A DNA stretch of 64,000 nt from Lonicera japonica (Eukaryota; Streptophyta; Magnoliopsida; Dipsacales; Caprifoliaceae). The stretch is from the NCBI GenBank assembly GCA_021464415.1, contig CM038470.1, positions 8,878,394 to 8,942,393 on the forward strand. Direction: 5' to 3'. The notes under the pieces are model-generated. The model saw only the letters and a program-made list of their open reading frames with translations. It ran no database searches and had not been told where the DNA came from. The position numbers and the translations under genes are program-made. The stretch's first letter is position 1. Each line of letters starts with the position of its first letter. Shown here one piece after another: positions 35,700 through 48,500 of the stretch.

Positions 35700-36735
35700 G
35701 GGTAATTTTGTTCTCACCCACAAAATCATTCTTCTCACCCCGGCTAATTTTCAAAATTTGACAAATAAACGTAAATTTTACTAACCAAACAATCTCTTAT
35801 CTAATTTTTCAATTATCTCCATTCACCCTCTTCTTTGTACTTCTCTCAAACACTGATTCCCTAAGATTAATCATCGTTTTTTAATTTTTCAAGAACCCTG
35901 AACAATGAAATCACCATTTTAAAATTAATTCCACCTTTAAAACTTTCACAATCCTACAATTTTTTGTTTTTGCTAAGTAAATTAGGGTGAAAAAAATGGA
36001 GAAATGGATGAAATTGAGTCTAAAATTGAAAGTCATGGCTTTTCAAACATGGATTGCCCTGAGCTTTGAAACTTTGATAGTGTATGCTATACACACACAC
36101 ACACACATATATATCTGTGTATCTAGCCAAAAATTGGAAGCCATGGCTTTTTAAACGATGATTGCCCTGAGTTTTAAAACTTTAACAGTGTAAAAAATTG
36201 GAAGTCATGGCTTTTCAAACGATGATTGTCCTAAGTTTTAAAACTCTCACAATGTATACTACATATATGTGTGTGTGTGTGTGTCCCTATTTGTGTACCC
36301 TATTTTAGTTGTATTAACTTCTACAAATTAATCTAATCAAATTAATTTACTCATTGTAAAATGAAATGATGCATTATACAGCACACCATAGATTAGGTTT
36401 AGAAGTGAAAATCCGGCGTTGATATTTCATTAGCCGTTGTGGTTTGGAGTAAAGAGTTTGCCAAATTGCAATTACGAGTGCCGAAGAATAATCTGGCATC
36501 CACCTTTCGTTTGAAAGATTTTTACTCTTACGGAGACCGTTCAGAGTCTGGCTAGCACCTACAGGGACGCAAAACTAGGGAGATATATTAATGGAGAGAG
36601 AAAAAAAGTCTTGTTTGGCGATTGAGAAATAAATGGGGTGAGTTTACAGAATTTGAGAAAATTTGATGGGGTGAGTTTCAAATATTTTTAATTGGGGTGA
36701 GAAGAATAATTTCGTAGGTGTATTTAAGAACACCC
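35700..36735. mobile_element. Mutator-type MITE, about 1.04 kb, only in copy 2
   Basis: The left end is GGGTAATTTTGTTCTCACCC, and the inverted right end begins GGGTGTTCTTAAATACACC. Both then share ATTCTTCTCACCCC. Runs of eight A flank it (35692-35699 and 36736-36743). Copy 1 reads straight through near 19345-19353. Inside, a unit of about 65 bp built on AGTCATGGCTTTTCAAACGA is repeated three times (36022-36252). Confidence 0.8.
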
Positions 36736-37059
36736 AAAAAAAAGGCAACTCTTTGACTGCTTTAGCTAATCTTTAGACTGACTACTATAATTCTAACTCC
36801 TAATAGTAATTATATTTGTTAAAACTAACCCTAGAGTACAAGTGTGTAATTAACAACAATGAATGCAAAATAAAGAATAATGAATGCAAAATAAAGAATA
36901 ACCAGATATATTTTAGGTTAATATTGAGATACATTAAAATAGAGAGTATTAGGTCACTTTTAATGTATATATGGACACACAACGAACGCGTCCATACACA
37001 CATTTTTTTTGGCCACATTTATGTAATATGTTTATGTGTATATATGTTCGAGATTTAGT

Positions 37060-38971
37060 AGATTGACTTATACATATAAAAATACTAGTTGTATAAAGAC
37101 TCAAGTTTTGTCTCAGTAGTAACTAGTGAAAAGTGTAATATTTCACATGGGAGACTTGGGCGTCACTGTACAATCTCACTTCCCTCCCCTCTCCCAAAAA
37201 TCACCTTCTATCATTACTTGTATTAAAATAAAATACGAAATTCACTATATAAGATTGTTGTGGCCCAAAAAATTATGCAAAAGTCTTGAAAGATCAAAAG
37301 TGGATTGCCTTTTCATTTTGTATGCATATATAGTACTCCCATCGTCCCCAAATCAAAAATCTCTTTTTTGGCGTGTACATTTGTAAAAATACACTAATTT
37401 GTCCTAATAGATTATTAGAAAGAAAATATATTTTCTTATCACGGCCATTTGATATATTGATTTTAAATACAAGAACAAAGCAAAAAATTACTTTAGCATA
37501 TGCTCCGTTTATTTTTAATTGTTTTTGAAAGAAGATTTACTTATTAAACTCATTTAATAATGTTGTTTGGATCGTCTATTTATCTTGTATAATGAGTTTC
37601 ATTGTTTATCTATTAGATCACATTCACACGCGATATATCTACTACTCAAATATATCTAATTCAAATCAAAATATAAAACAAAGATATTAAATGGTGTAGT
37701 GGTTTAGTAGTAAATTATTTTATTAAATGTCTAAAGTTCGAACCTAATTTGACACAGTTAAAATAGGAGGTACAAAAATTTGACACAACTTCAAGCAATT
37801 AAATGGAAGCTCGACTTTATAATATAGACTATATATTATAAAATACAAATTAAACTTACAATTCATTTTTAAAAGTCCAGGTTCACATTACAGACAATTG
37901 TTATATAATTAATCATGGCCTTTAGATGTAATTTCCTCTTGCATTAAAACATGAAATAAATATCAATTTTTCTCACACACAAAACACACTTGATCTGCCA
38001 AATGCATTACTCTTCTCATATACTTTCTCCCTCATTTTTTAACAAAAACTTTAAAAATGTCGTAAATTTAAATTTTGAAGTTGGATTTTAATAATATTTA
38101 TATTTTTGAATACTACTAATCAAAATCTATAAAACAAAATCCACCGATAATATAAAATTTTATAAAAAATTCAAGGTCAATATTCGAATATTATATAATA
38201 TATAAAGTGTTTTTATATGCTTTTGTAATAAATTTATGCAAATATATATTTTGGACAATTATTTAGGTGTGGGATATCTGTTTTTGCATTTAGTATACTT
38301 CGTAAAGTAATTATTAATTATTATGTGTCATTATTTATCATAGCATTCTACATGATACTCTTATTTTTAACTATCAATTTTTTTATTTAATCATATTGTT
38401 CAACATGAGCAATACCTAATTATATATAAAAATATAAAACCATCGCACTACTCTCTCTCTCTATATCCCTTATTTATTTGAACATCATAGTTAGAAGTTA
38501 GAAGAACACCATTATTAATTTTTAAAATGCTACACTTTATTATTTTATCTCAAAAAAAAATAAAAAATGCTACTTTATATCAATATGATACCAAAAGTCT
38601 CTTTAGCATAATAAGCCGTATCACACTTTTGTTAGAAAATTAGGTGCAACACAAACAGACGTGCATAAATTAATTCTGAACTACAAATCGCCTACTAGTT
38701 TTACTATATATCGAAAATGAAGAGTAATTTTGGTATTTTTGAATCTCTAATCAAACAATATTGATTATTCTAAAAAAGTATTGAGATTCAGTATTAATTT
38801 GAAATAAATAGAGTATTTTATTTGTTAAAATTATTATATGAAATCGAAAGGCATTTCGGCAATTATTAAAACTATAACATAAACTATAAGACTTGAACTT
38901 TTACTAACAGGATGAAAAATATAACTCTTAACCGTTAAGCCGCTTGCTAGCCAAGTGAGAATACATATGGC
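37060..38971. other. Non-coding DNA of copy 2, left part
   Basis: It aligns with 19600-24850 of copy 1 once the insertions at 19666, 21430, 22916 and 23930 are removed. I see no gene. The AT-rich sequence includes a degenerate Stowaway-like end (TACTCCCATCGTCCCC near 37333). Confidence 0.6.
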
Positions 38972-39005
38972 ATGATTAATAACTAATTGCAGGCCATAGA
39001 CATAT

Positions 39006-39384
39006 TAATGCCCCTGTTTGGTATCTGTTTTTTTTTTGTTTTTTTTCTCAAATTTTAAAAACTCAACTCAAAATCAATTCTACTTTTACACCATCCAAAA
39101 TTTATTTCACTTTATTTTCTCCCTCTAAAAAAACTTTTAAAACACCATAACTTTAAATTCAAAAATCAAAATTAAATAAAAAATATATATTTAAAACATA
39201 CTCATCAAAATTTATAAAATAAGATCTATTTTGACTATTTTTTGAAATCTTTTTATAAGATTTTTTAGTCGGTTGAAAAAAAACTCAAATAAAAACCAAA
39301 TTCACTTTTCAACATACTTCTAAATTCTACCAAACACCGTATTTTAAAAACTCAACTCAAAACATCCACCAAACAACCGCATTA
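39006..39384. mobile_element. MITE of about 380 bp, only in copy 2
   Basis: The left end TAATGCCCCTGTTTGGT and the inverted right end TAATGCGGTTGTTTGGT form a TIR of about 17 bp. Copy 1 lacks it at about 29605. Repeated AAAACTCAACTCAAAA words form subterminal repeats. The target-site duplication is too short to fix. Confidence 0.75.
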
Positions 39385-39952
39385 TGTCGGAGATTCTTTT
39401 ACGATGCCAGACACAAATGGTGACACTGATGCGTTACTAATACATTAATTATTCGTTATGATTAATAACTAATTTCAAACCAAGTCTTATTTTTAATTTT
39501 TTTTAATTTTATTGTAACCAGTATCTCCTCAAAAGAAAGAAAAAAACAACCTACATTTTAACCGTGAAATTTAGTACATCGATTTTGTCAAAGTAAAAAG
39601 CGTGAACGAACAAAGAGGTTTGGGGAGAAACATTATAACCACATCGCGCAAACATTATAATAGGAACATTAAATAAAACAGACCCAAAAAATATCAAAAT
39701 TGAAATTAAAACATTGCCATTCGTCTCCAGTGGCTCTCAAGTTAATTTGCTAAACTCCCGCCATAAAAAAGGTCAATTTTCTCACTCAGAAAAAAGTTAA
39801 TTGTACAAAAGTTAATTTATAGTAGGTGCTAGGTGCTTGCAGAAATGAGAAAGTTGGAGCAAAATTGATATTGGCACACCCGTGCAAACCCTCACGAAAT
39901 AACAGATTTTGGCTTCGAACAAAGAACTCTGCTAGAATACCTTCGACATTCA

Positions 39953-42900
39953 TCATGCATCGTCATTGCAAGCTGATTAATACAATACACCAGACATTCA
40001 GTATTTTCCTTCATGATCATTAATAAATCGCCACCAATAACAAATATATGTAGAGTAGATAAAAGATATAGCATCATAATTGAAAACTAACAAGCACATG
40101 TCGAGGCAAATATCAGACAAATAAAGCTGTAAGTTAGAAGTCCTCAGCGAACATAACAATTTTAGTAGTTCATCTAAGTTTGGAAGCTTAGGATCCAGCA
40201 TGGCTCTTCAGGTGTCGAGGTCTTAGAATCAAGGAATTTTGTAAATAAAATGTGCTTTAATCCCTCGGAATATTTCATCACACATCATCATTGCAAGCTG
40301 ATTGAATAAAAGATAATAATTAATAAGTATGTTCCACTCATGAATCTAGTTAAAACAACGAAATCTAAGATAAGCCAAACACGCTCTGCTCTCTAAGAAT
40401 CTAGACCAGCACAAACAAGTACACGAACACACAACACATGATGCAAATATGACAAGATTATACCAGGATTATGAAAAGAACTATATACGAGCAATGTTTA
40501 ATGAAAACTACACATGCACAAGAATGGAGACACAAAACACCATAACATAGTTGTCAAAAGCACGCCTAGGCTCCAGGCGTCTCCAGGTGCAGTGATAGGG
40601 CTTCGCCTACTAAAAGGCACATCCCATTCAGAAAGGCAAGGGATTTTGGCGCCTAGGCTCCAGGCTAAGGCGCATCAAGGTGAGGGATTTCTCAAGCCTA
40701 ATCTCACGCAGCTTCTTTGTTGCAACGCCGTTCACTCTCACACAGCTTCTCTTCCTCGTTCCGTCGATTGTTCTTCAACAGGTACTTCATCTCTTTCTTC
40801 TTTCTTCCCCTCCTTCTCACGCACCTTCTTTGTTTCAACACCATCTCACTCTCACGCAACTTCTCTTCCTCATTCCATCGATTGATCTTCAACAGGTACT
40901 TCATCTCTTTCTTCTTCTTCTTCTCCAGTTCCCCTCACACTGTTAAACTGCTATTTTTTTTTCTTTCTTCTTTTTCTTTTTCTCGGAAGAACCGAGCAAG
41001 TTAATTTCTGCACCTCACGTTATTTCTGCTCCTTTTCTGCTCTTCACATGATATATAATTTGTCCAGAATTATTAAATTATAAGTGATATATAATTTTTC
41101 CAGAATTATTAAAATATAACTTATAAGTGATATATAATTTTTCCTTGTATTCGGTGGAATTAAGGGTTATTTTTTAATAAAATGCTAGGGGCTATTGTAT
41201 TGCTTGGCAGTGAGTGTTTAATAACACTAGGTTCTTAATTACAAGTGTTCTAATCTCCGTTTGTCACTAGATCTTAATTTGATGATTTATTTGGCTCTAG
41301 ATTGTATGACATTAGAGTAGCTGATGCAGATTATAACTAGAATAATATAATTCAAGTTTTTGTATGAGGGTGCGCCTCACTTTGAAAAGGTACGAGTCTG
41401 CGCCTAGGCTTCAGGGACCTTGGCGCCTCAGTGCGTTGAGCTTTTGACAACTATGCACTGTAATATTAATAAAAGGATCCTTGGACAAATTCTATAGAAG
41501 AGCCACGTCTATTAAAGCTGTCAATTTACATCTCGTAAATTTATGTTTCATCATTAATCTTGAAATAGAGGGCAACCCTACATTCTATTGAAGCAGCGAT
41601 TTACTAACAATTTGAAGACTTCTAAACAAAAATAAAATCCAAGCAGTTCCATCTTTGCTTCTCCATCTTCATCTAGTCTTGTCAAGGCCTACAAGAGGGA
41701 AAACATGAAGCATGCGCTACTTTATCAAAACACCAAAGTAAAAGACAAACCTACTTATTAATACAGAAAAGAGTATGAATGGTACCGAAAAATCGAATAT
41801 TAAACGCTATGAAATTGTTTCAGGGTGGAAGATCTCCAGCCATGAATAAGGGGGAAAAATGTGATAGGGTAATTGATGATTCTTGATTTGAACCTTAAAT
41901 GACTATTTTGTGGCTCCAGTGTATGGATGTATCTGTTACACTCCATTACATATTTACATCTCTAATGGCATTAAATGACATCCAACAAATACTAACTTGC
42001 CATAAATTTGGCAAGCATCAAGGAGTGGGAGCCTGGGAGGAGGGAGGGCCAAGGGCTCAGATCTTATCAACGTAATTCAAAAAACTTACCATAAATTTGA
42101 AAGGAGAAAAAAGGACATCCAGAGGGCCCTATGAAGTTTTGCTAGATACCTAGATCAAGAACAAAACCCAATGGTTAGGCAACCTACTTAGCAAGAACTA
42201 CTTTGTTGAATTTCAGGACACCATACGAGTACACAGGACAGCAAAGAAATCTCGACACCCATTGAATGACCAGGGAAAGGAGAGTAAAACAAGGATATAT
42301 ATTGCATGAGGCGAAATGATCACAAAACTCTCCAATGAAGAATAAAAGAGCATCTATGTAGTAGGTACTGGCCAAAAAAATATCGATTCTAGTTCACATT
42401 ACGGATAGTGCCCAAAGATTTTAGGCTAGTTTGGGGCGACTGTGATCCCCAAAATTTTGAAAATTTTCAAAACATATACATAATACTACGTATTATGTAT
42501 AAGTTAAAACAGGCCTGTATCAATGTAACTTTGGACCTCAAAATAACTATTACCATCACAAAATGCCCCCACCAAAGCTAATGTCCTAGATCCAACGCTG
42601 ACCAATCAAAACAACCAATTATTTATGCAGTTGGTGAGATGAATGCCCTAAAGCAAATTATACCCATACTAAGTAACACTTATTTTCAACGGAACAACTT
42701 CTCTTTAAATAGCTATTTTGCATTAATATGTTACTGAAACTCTTCTGAAGGGGCATGACTCTAAAAGCAGGCAACCATTCTTGGATAACCACAAATACTA
42801 CAACAATCACATGAATCCTTTGAGCTCTGTAATGTAAGCTTCCTCATAAAAAGGTAACACTTTTACAAATACAAGCTACATGATAAACAGAACTAGCAGC

Positions 42901-43629
42901 TCCTTGCAAATCTACGCTGAAGCGCATCGACTCAACATTTTGAAAAGCCCCAAGAGTAACTACTTATACATTAAAAATCTAAGAAGCTGGATTAATAGGG
43001 CCATCCTACATCACTATAGGCAATTTCCAGGTTTATTCCATGTATTTTTCAATTGTCACAAGTCATATCTACGAGCACAGAAAATAAATCGCACACCAGA
43101 CCTATATACAGACCTCAAGTACATCACTCATACAATTCACATAGATAATACATCACAGTTGACTATGAACCTAACACGGGCTGATTTGAATCATAATCGT
43201 CAGACCTAAATTCGTTAAAGTAGTAGAGAAATAATATTTACCTTCGGGAAGCCAACCGTAACCGACGCGAGAGAGAGTGAGCATCGAAGTCATCAACGCC
43301 GAAGCAGTTGCAGTGTGAAACGGTTGCATCGATTCCAAGCAAGCACTCATTTCAGCTGGACAACTAACAAAACAACTATTAACTTCCTTTCATATTTTCC
43401 AAATCGACTCCATGTACATAGTACCTACATATATATATTCATAATTTCGTATATATACACATGTAAAATATATATATATATATAGTTACCTGAAGATGCG
43501 ATGAGAGAGAGGTTTTCTGCTAGACATGCGAAAGGGAGAGCGAGCGGATTTGGCTTCGGAAGCGAACTTAGCCGCGGTATTACGGAAGGACGGAGACCGG
43601 AAAACGGATCTGGTGGCGGCGAATGACAT
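39953..43629 (-). CDS. NFD6: NUCLEAR FUSION DEFECTIVE 6-like protein, copy b, with alternative last exons
   Basis: Exon 1 is 43490-43629, exon 2 is 43242-43363, and the last coding exon 41669-41688 (LDKTR-stop) completes 93 aa. Two other in-phase 20-nt terminal exons exist: 40278-40297 (CNDDV-stop) and 39953-39972 (CNDDA-stop). Exon sequences are almost the same as in copy a, with mainly synonymous changes such as CGT/CGC at the Arg before MSSRKP. The exon 2 donor region differs (GGTAAATA here, GGTAATAT in copy a). A 910-bp element (40546-41455) splits the alternative terminal exons, and a hAT-type MITE (44229-44650) lies upstream. Function as for copy a: a small organellar protein needed for karyogamy in Arabidopsis. 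Confidence 0.85.
40546..41455. mobile_element. DNA transposon with perfect 16-bp TIR and about 8-bp target-site duplication, only in copy 2
   Basis: The left end CATAGTTGTCAAAAGC is the exact inverse of the right end GCTTTTGACAACTATG. The flanks are CACCATAA (40538-40545) and CACTGTAA (41456-41463). Copy 1 has one CACTGTAA at 30761-30768. A CGCCTAGGC-rich subterminal region follows each end. Inside is a 113-bp tandem repeat (units from 40702 and 40815) ending in AACAGGTACTTCATCT, which looks like a duplicated exon-donor segment. Confidence 0.88.
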
Positions 43630-43781
43630 TGGGATGGAAGATTGATGCGGATTGTGTCTAGTTTGCGGAGCTGAGGAGGATATAGATCAGGGCTGGCTTG
43701 TGTTGTATTGTATGCTAACAAACAGTATTAAGGGTTTTGAGATAGGTACGCGAGTGACGTGAGTGTAAATTGAAGATAGCT

Positions 43782-43790
43782 AAACCCTAG
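43782..43790 (+). promoter_or_regulatory. Telo-box (AAACCCTAG) upstream of NFD6 copy b
   Basis: Same motif and position (153 bp before the ATG) as in copy a, although the bases just before it differ. Confidence 0.45.
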
Positions 43791-44228
43791 GGGAGTGTTT
43801 GGGCAAAGGTGGTATATGACCCTATCCATATCTAGTGTAGCTCCATTCTCGCCCAAGAGCATCTCCAAACAATTCCGCACGCACTTCTATATTACCAAAC
43901 TTTACATGATTTGTTGCAAATATTAATGTACAATTACAAATGTAGACTTCACAATTTTTTAAGGTATAATATATTTGGCCTTCTAGTATTTTTATTATAC
44001 TATATTTATCTAATAAATAAACTTTTGCATTGATTTTCTTCTATGCATGTTTTTAAAGCACTTTCAAATTAGCAAAATTATTCACAAAACTTTTGCATGG
44101 TTGATCGTTAATATAATCTATATAATAGTATAAAGGTTTTAAACTTGAATTCGAAAATGTAGATGAGATAAAAGATTGAACGGTTGAAATTGTAAAAAAA
44201 AAAATCCAAGAATAAATATTGTATTTCG

Positions 44229-44650
44229 CAGGGGCATGACTAGGTTTAAGATAGCGGAGTTTGTTGACCACAATTGAGTTATAAAAATAAAGGGGCAATA
44301 TATAATATTTTTGCACTCTTTAGTTTTATAGAGTGTATTAGACACAACTTAATTTAAAAAAAAAAAAAAAAAAAACATTTGTGGGGTCAAATCTTAAAAA
44401 TAATACTATTTTTTAAGATAACTTACACAAAACACTTTTCTCATTTATATTTGCTTTAATATTTTTTTCACTTCATAAATTTGTCCTATTTCCCAACCTT
44501 TCATATGGACAATTTTTAAAGCCTAAATACTCTTTTTTTGTTATTCCTATTGTAAATATATATATATATATATGATATTAGAATCTATGAAAAAAAAATT
44601 ATTACATTATTTGATTAACCCACTAACAAAATTTGCCAACTACACCACTG
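44229..44650. mobile_element. hAT-type MITE, 422 bp, upstream of NFD6 copy b
   Basis: The left end CAGGGGCATGACTAGG and the inverted right end CAGTGGTGTAGTTGG are hAT-like. The 8-bp flanks GTATTTCG and GTCTTTAG agree at six positions. Copy 1 lacks the segment near 33785. An internal A-run lies at 44357-44376. Confidence 0.7.
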
Positions 44651-45590
44651 GTCTTTAGTATAAATTATGGCAATAGGTATGAAATGCTTTGAGCCTTTGA
44701 TAGTATTTCGTAAGTGTCCTTAAACAATACAATTTTAGCAAAAATAATAGTTTTTAAAATGAAAATATTTATCTTAAAATGTAAAAGAAAAAAGGTTAAT
44801 TGAGATGATCTTAAACATAAAACTTCCTCTCTTTTTATTTACTTTTTTCATTCTAATATAAATTTATAAGACACGCCCACACATCATAGAATGTACGTTG
44901 CCCATGTCAGTTAAATGAGTCGGGCGTTCTTTTAGCTCAGACATGTTATATTGAGCATAGTTCGAATTCAATGAGTTAGAATAGCGCTGGTTTCTATAAT
45001 AATCAGATTTTACAACAAAAATCAATTCTAAAGGTAAAGAAAATCAATTTTTTCCTTTGAAGTGGAAGGCATTTAAAATCTTAAAAGGCAAATAATGTTA
45101 ACAAATTGCAGTCATTTATAAAGAATTATACAACAAATTCAAATCCAAAAGCTCATAATAGAAGATACACTTAGAATGCACCATATCTCAACATAAGAAA
45201 TAAGCCTTATTACGCAAAATTGATTAAGTTAAAATTTGTATTTTTCTTAAATATTACAAAAGTCAAAGTGACAACCTTAATTTGAGACGGAGGCGGTGTA
45301 TCATTGCAAACCAAGTGGCATTCAAAAGACAAGCGTGTCAAACTCAAAAACACGAGATTGTATACCAAAAGTATGTGAACGGAATCAAAAGCACTGTGGA
45401 ATTGTTGAAAAGTGCTCCTTACATCTGGTAACATTACTGTGAGAAAATAAAAAAGATATTGCTTCCAGAAGTACGTAAGATTAAACGGAGCTGCTGGATT
45501 TTTACCAAAACTGTTGCACATGAACTCTTCATTCTTGCACTTTTTATGCCAGGAAAGCAACCCTAGTTTTTCAAATTACATAACCACGAT

Positions 45591-48500
45591 TTATTCGATT
45601 TCTTTAATGATTCTCTGTTTACGAATAGAGCGATTAGGCATGCTTCCAGGGGCACTATGAGCCTTCCTCCTATCTTGTTTCTTCCTCTCGGCTTCTGTCA
45701 TAATACGTCTAAGCACTCCCGCCTTGTATATTGGTTTCGGCAAGTGCCTATACCTGCACAATCAATTAATTACCACCATAGGTCCATAGCAGAGAGCGAA
45801 TAAGCTACGAGTAATTTGCCCTGACAATCATCACACTATGAACGCATTCTATACACCAGGGGTTCATTGCTACATGGTACACCCGGCCTAGTGGTGAATG
45901 TCACGTCCTGGTCCAACCTAGTAACATAATATCCGCTTTGGCCTCAAGCCTGCACATTTTGCTTTTATCTATATAAGGCCTCTAACTAGGAAGGATTAGT
46001 AACCGCACTATATGTTACATCAGTTCATCTCACCCAAGCAATGTGAAATAAACACCCGTACTATGCAACACCTGGCTACATACAGCAGCCCACCCATAGC
46101 ACACTAGAATTTTTATAGTGAAGCTCCACATAGGAGTCAACTTTGAATGGGCTGCGTGATGGTGGTGGGGTGCATAAGCCTATCTGATGCTGTGAATGAC
46201 AGCATCAGATAGGCTTAGGCACCCCACCACCATCACGTAGCCCACCCATAACACACTAGGATTTTACAGTGAAGCATCACATGGGTGTCACCTTTGAATG
46301 GGCTGTGTGATGGTGGTGGGGTGCATAAGCCTATCTGATGGTGTTTATGTGACACGTCACCATTGCGGTTACACCATGTCGTATGTCTGTATTGGAGCTC
46401 ATTACCTCTGGGTCGTGAGATAGGAGTTCATACCACTACATTGATGAGTGATGACTATCTAACTCTGCAACCCGAAATTCTTGTCACCCATTTTTTTTTT
46501 TTAAGATTCCAATACTAAACTATAAAATCAATATATACATTAGACAACCTACTAGCCAAAGAAGACCAGCACACATAAAACAGCAATTCTTTGAACCAAA
46601 TATTACCTCGCAATACGTTTTACTTCAGGAAGATGCTTGTACCGATTCATGACAGCCTCTTGATATTCATGACTTTTACGTTCCCTTGGAAGAAGCTGCA
46701 GTAGATTTTGGGTTATTATAAAAATAAAGAGGCAAACAAAATCCAAGCTCGCTCCACAAAATTGCATTAAAAAGGAAAAAAAAAATAATGAGAATTTAAA
46801 GGAAAAATTAATTGAACTAAAGCTAGAATTTGCACATCGCAGAGGGGAAAGGATTCTTACAACTCCCAATTGCTCAGATGCTCTAGCCTTCCAAAGTCGA
46901 AGGTTGGTGTCATCACTCCCAGAGATGACATAACTTGCATCACAGCTGAACTTCACGGCAAATACCCTAATATTGATGAAAAAATTAAGATAAGTACACA
47001 ATTAATCACTTGAAATAATATATAACGATTTATTATCAACAGGACACCAATATGTTCAACTAATCAAAAGATATATAGGACTCATCATTGAAGTTGCAAA
47101 CTGTTCTTACAAGTGTTCATAAATAAAAGGGCCTAACCATAAAGGTTGATAAAGGTTAATGATGGACAAACCTTTGCATTCTCTTTGTATGGTAAATTTC
47201 CCTACTATGACCACCGTTATATTGGAATATTCTCACCTACAAAGTTTACAAGTATAATCAAGCATTGTTGCTGCCTCAGATCCTATTATGAAGAAACAAA
47301 ATATTACTCCCTCCATCTCAAATTGATAGCCCCACTTTGATTTGGTACTTTTTAAGGAAACACTAATTTCAACACAATCAATTGTCAAGAATAAAACTTA
47401 TTTTATACTATGAGATTTGGTACATTGATTATGTTCCAAAAAGGAAATGGAAGCATCAATTGGAGATATCCCGACAAGGATTGTGGTACATTTCCAAAAA
47501 GGAAACAAGAGAACGCACTGTTCTATCGTAAGATCCAGTAACAAATTCACGACCGGTAGGCGAGTAATCAATATCCATCCTGCAAAAATGTTGTGAAGCA
47601 TTAGTAGAGAGGGTAAGTGAAAAAGAACTATAATTTAAAATATGCAGAGGAATATGGTCGAAGAATCAGTAGAGTGCCATCTTACACTGCAGAAACATGA
47701 TCTTTATGTACACACTTAGCTTCATCCAATTTTCTACAATCATAGCTGTAACAATTGCAATCTTCATTTGCCTACATTTATGGAGTTTTAATAGCTTCAT
47801 CAGTAAATAAGAAAACAATATATTTGTGAAAGACAAAACATAGAAATAAAGCTGTAAAAATGATACCAGGGTACCAGGTTTATCAACTGGTAGGGTCTAT
47901 TACTTTTACACGCTTATAAAGAACAATCATAACGACACTCAATAATCCCATAGAAACTTCAAAAAATATTTTTATGTTCTCTTTTGAGAGCAGGGGGTGG
48001 TGCAGTTTTGAAACTAACTTCATTGTACTTACAGCTGTGAAATTCATTGGCTCCATAGGATTCCAAGATATAGAATTAGTTTTCGTCTGTAAATAGAAAA
48101 ATCAATTAGAGCAAGTAAAAATATAACAACCAACTTTCACAGAATATTCAGAACTCAGAAAAATAGGTGTTTCGGAAGTAAGAAATAACAGCACTGCTGC
48201 ATCAACTTTAAACATTAAATCATCACCACTTTGTAGTCGTGCTTAAGGCTAATCAATTTTCTAACACAACTCCAATCTCTTCAAAAGCTAAAAAATGATT
48301 TTTCATTTGTGAAATGTATCATTTTAAAGGGGTGAATTCCAAACTTTGTTAAGGAAATTAATTTTTAGAAAAAATATCTTTCCAATTTTCAATGTTACTG
48401 TAATTTGTGCAACTGTTCCTAATTGAAATTTAAAACCTGACCATAGATCCTAATAAGTAAAACTTGAACAAGTTTTCCTCATCCATCTAAGCAAAAGAAA

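Larger units (their letters stand above)
35416..46103. repeat. Segmental tandem duplication, copy 2 (about 10.7 kb)
   Basis: It repeats 19047-24854 (as 35416-38974) and 29576-35415 (as 38972-46103). The middle 4.7 kb of copy 1, including the hAT element and the OB-fold gene, is missing: the two parts join at ATG (38972-38974), three bases shared by both parental edges (24850-24852 and 29576-29578). It carries NFD6 copy b and the true 3' end of DCAF13. Confidence 0.92.

Noticed and set aside
40680..41004. Overlapping Ser/Phe/Leu-rich frames in the copy 2 transposon
   Set aside because: They arise from the TC-rich 113-bp tandem repeat. No conserved protein is visible.
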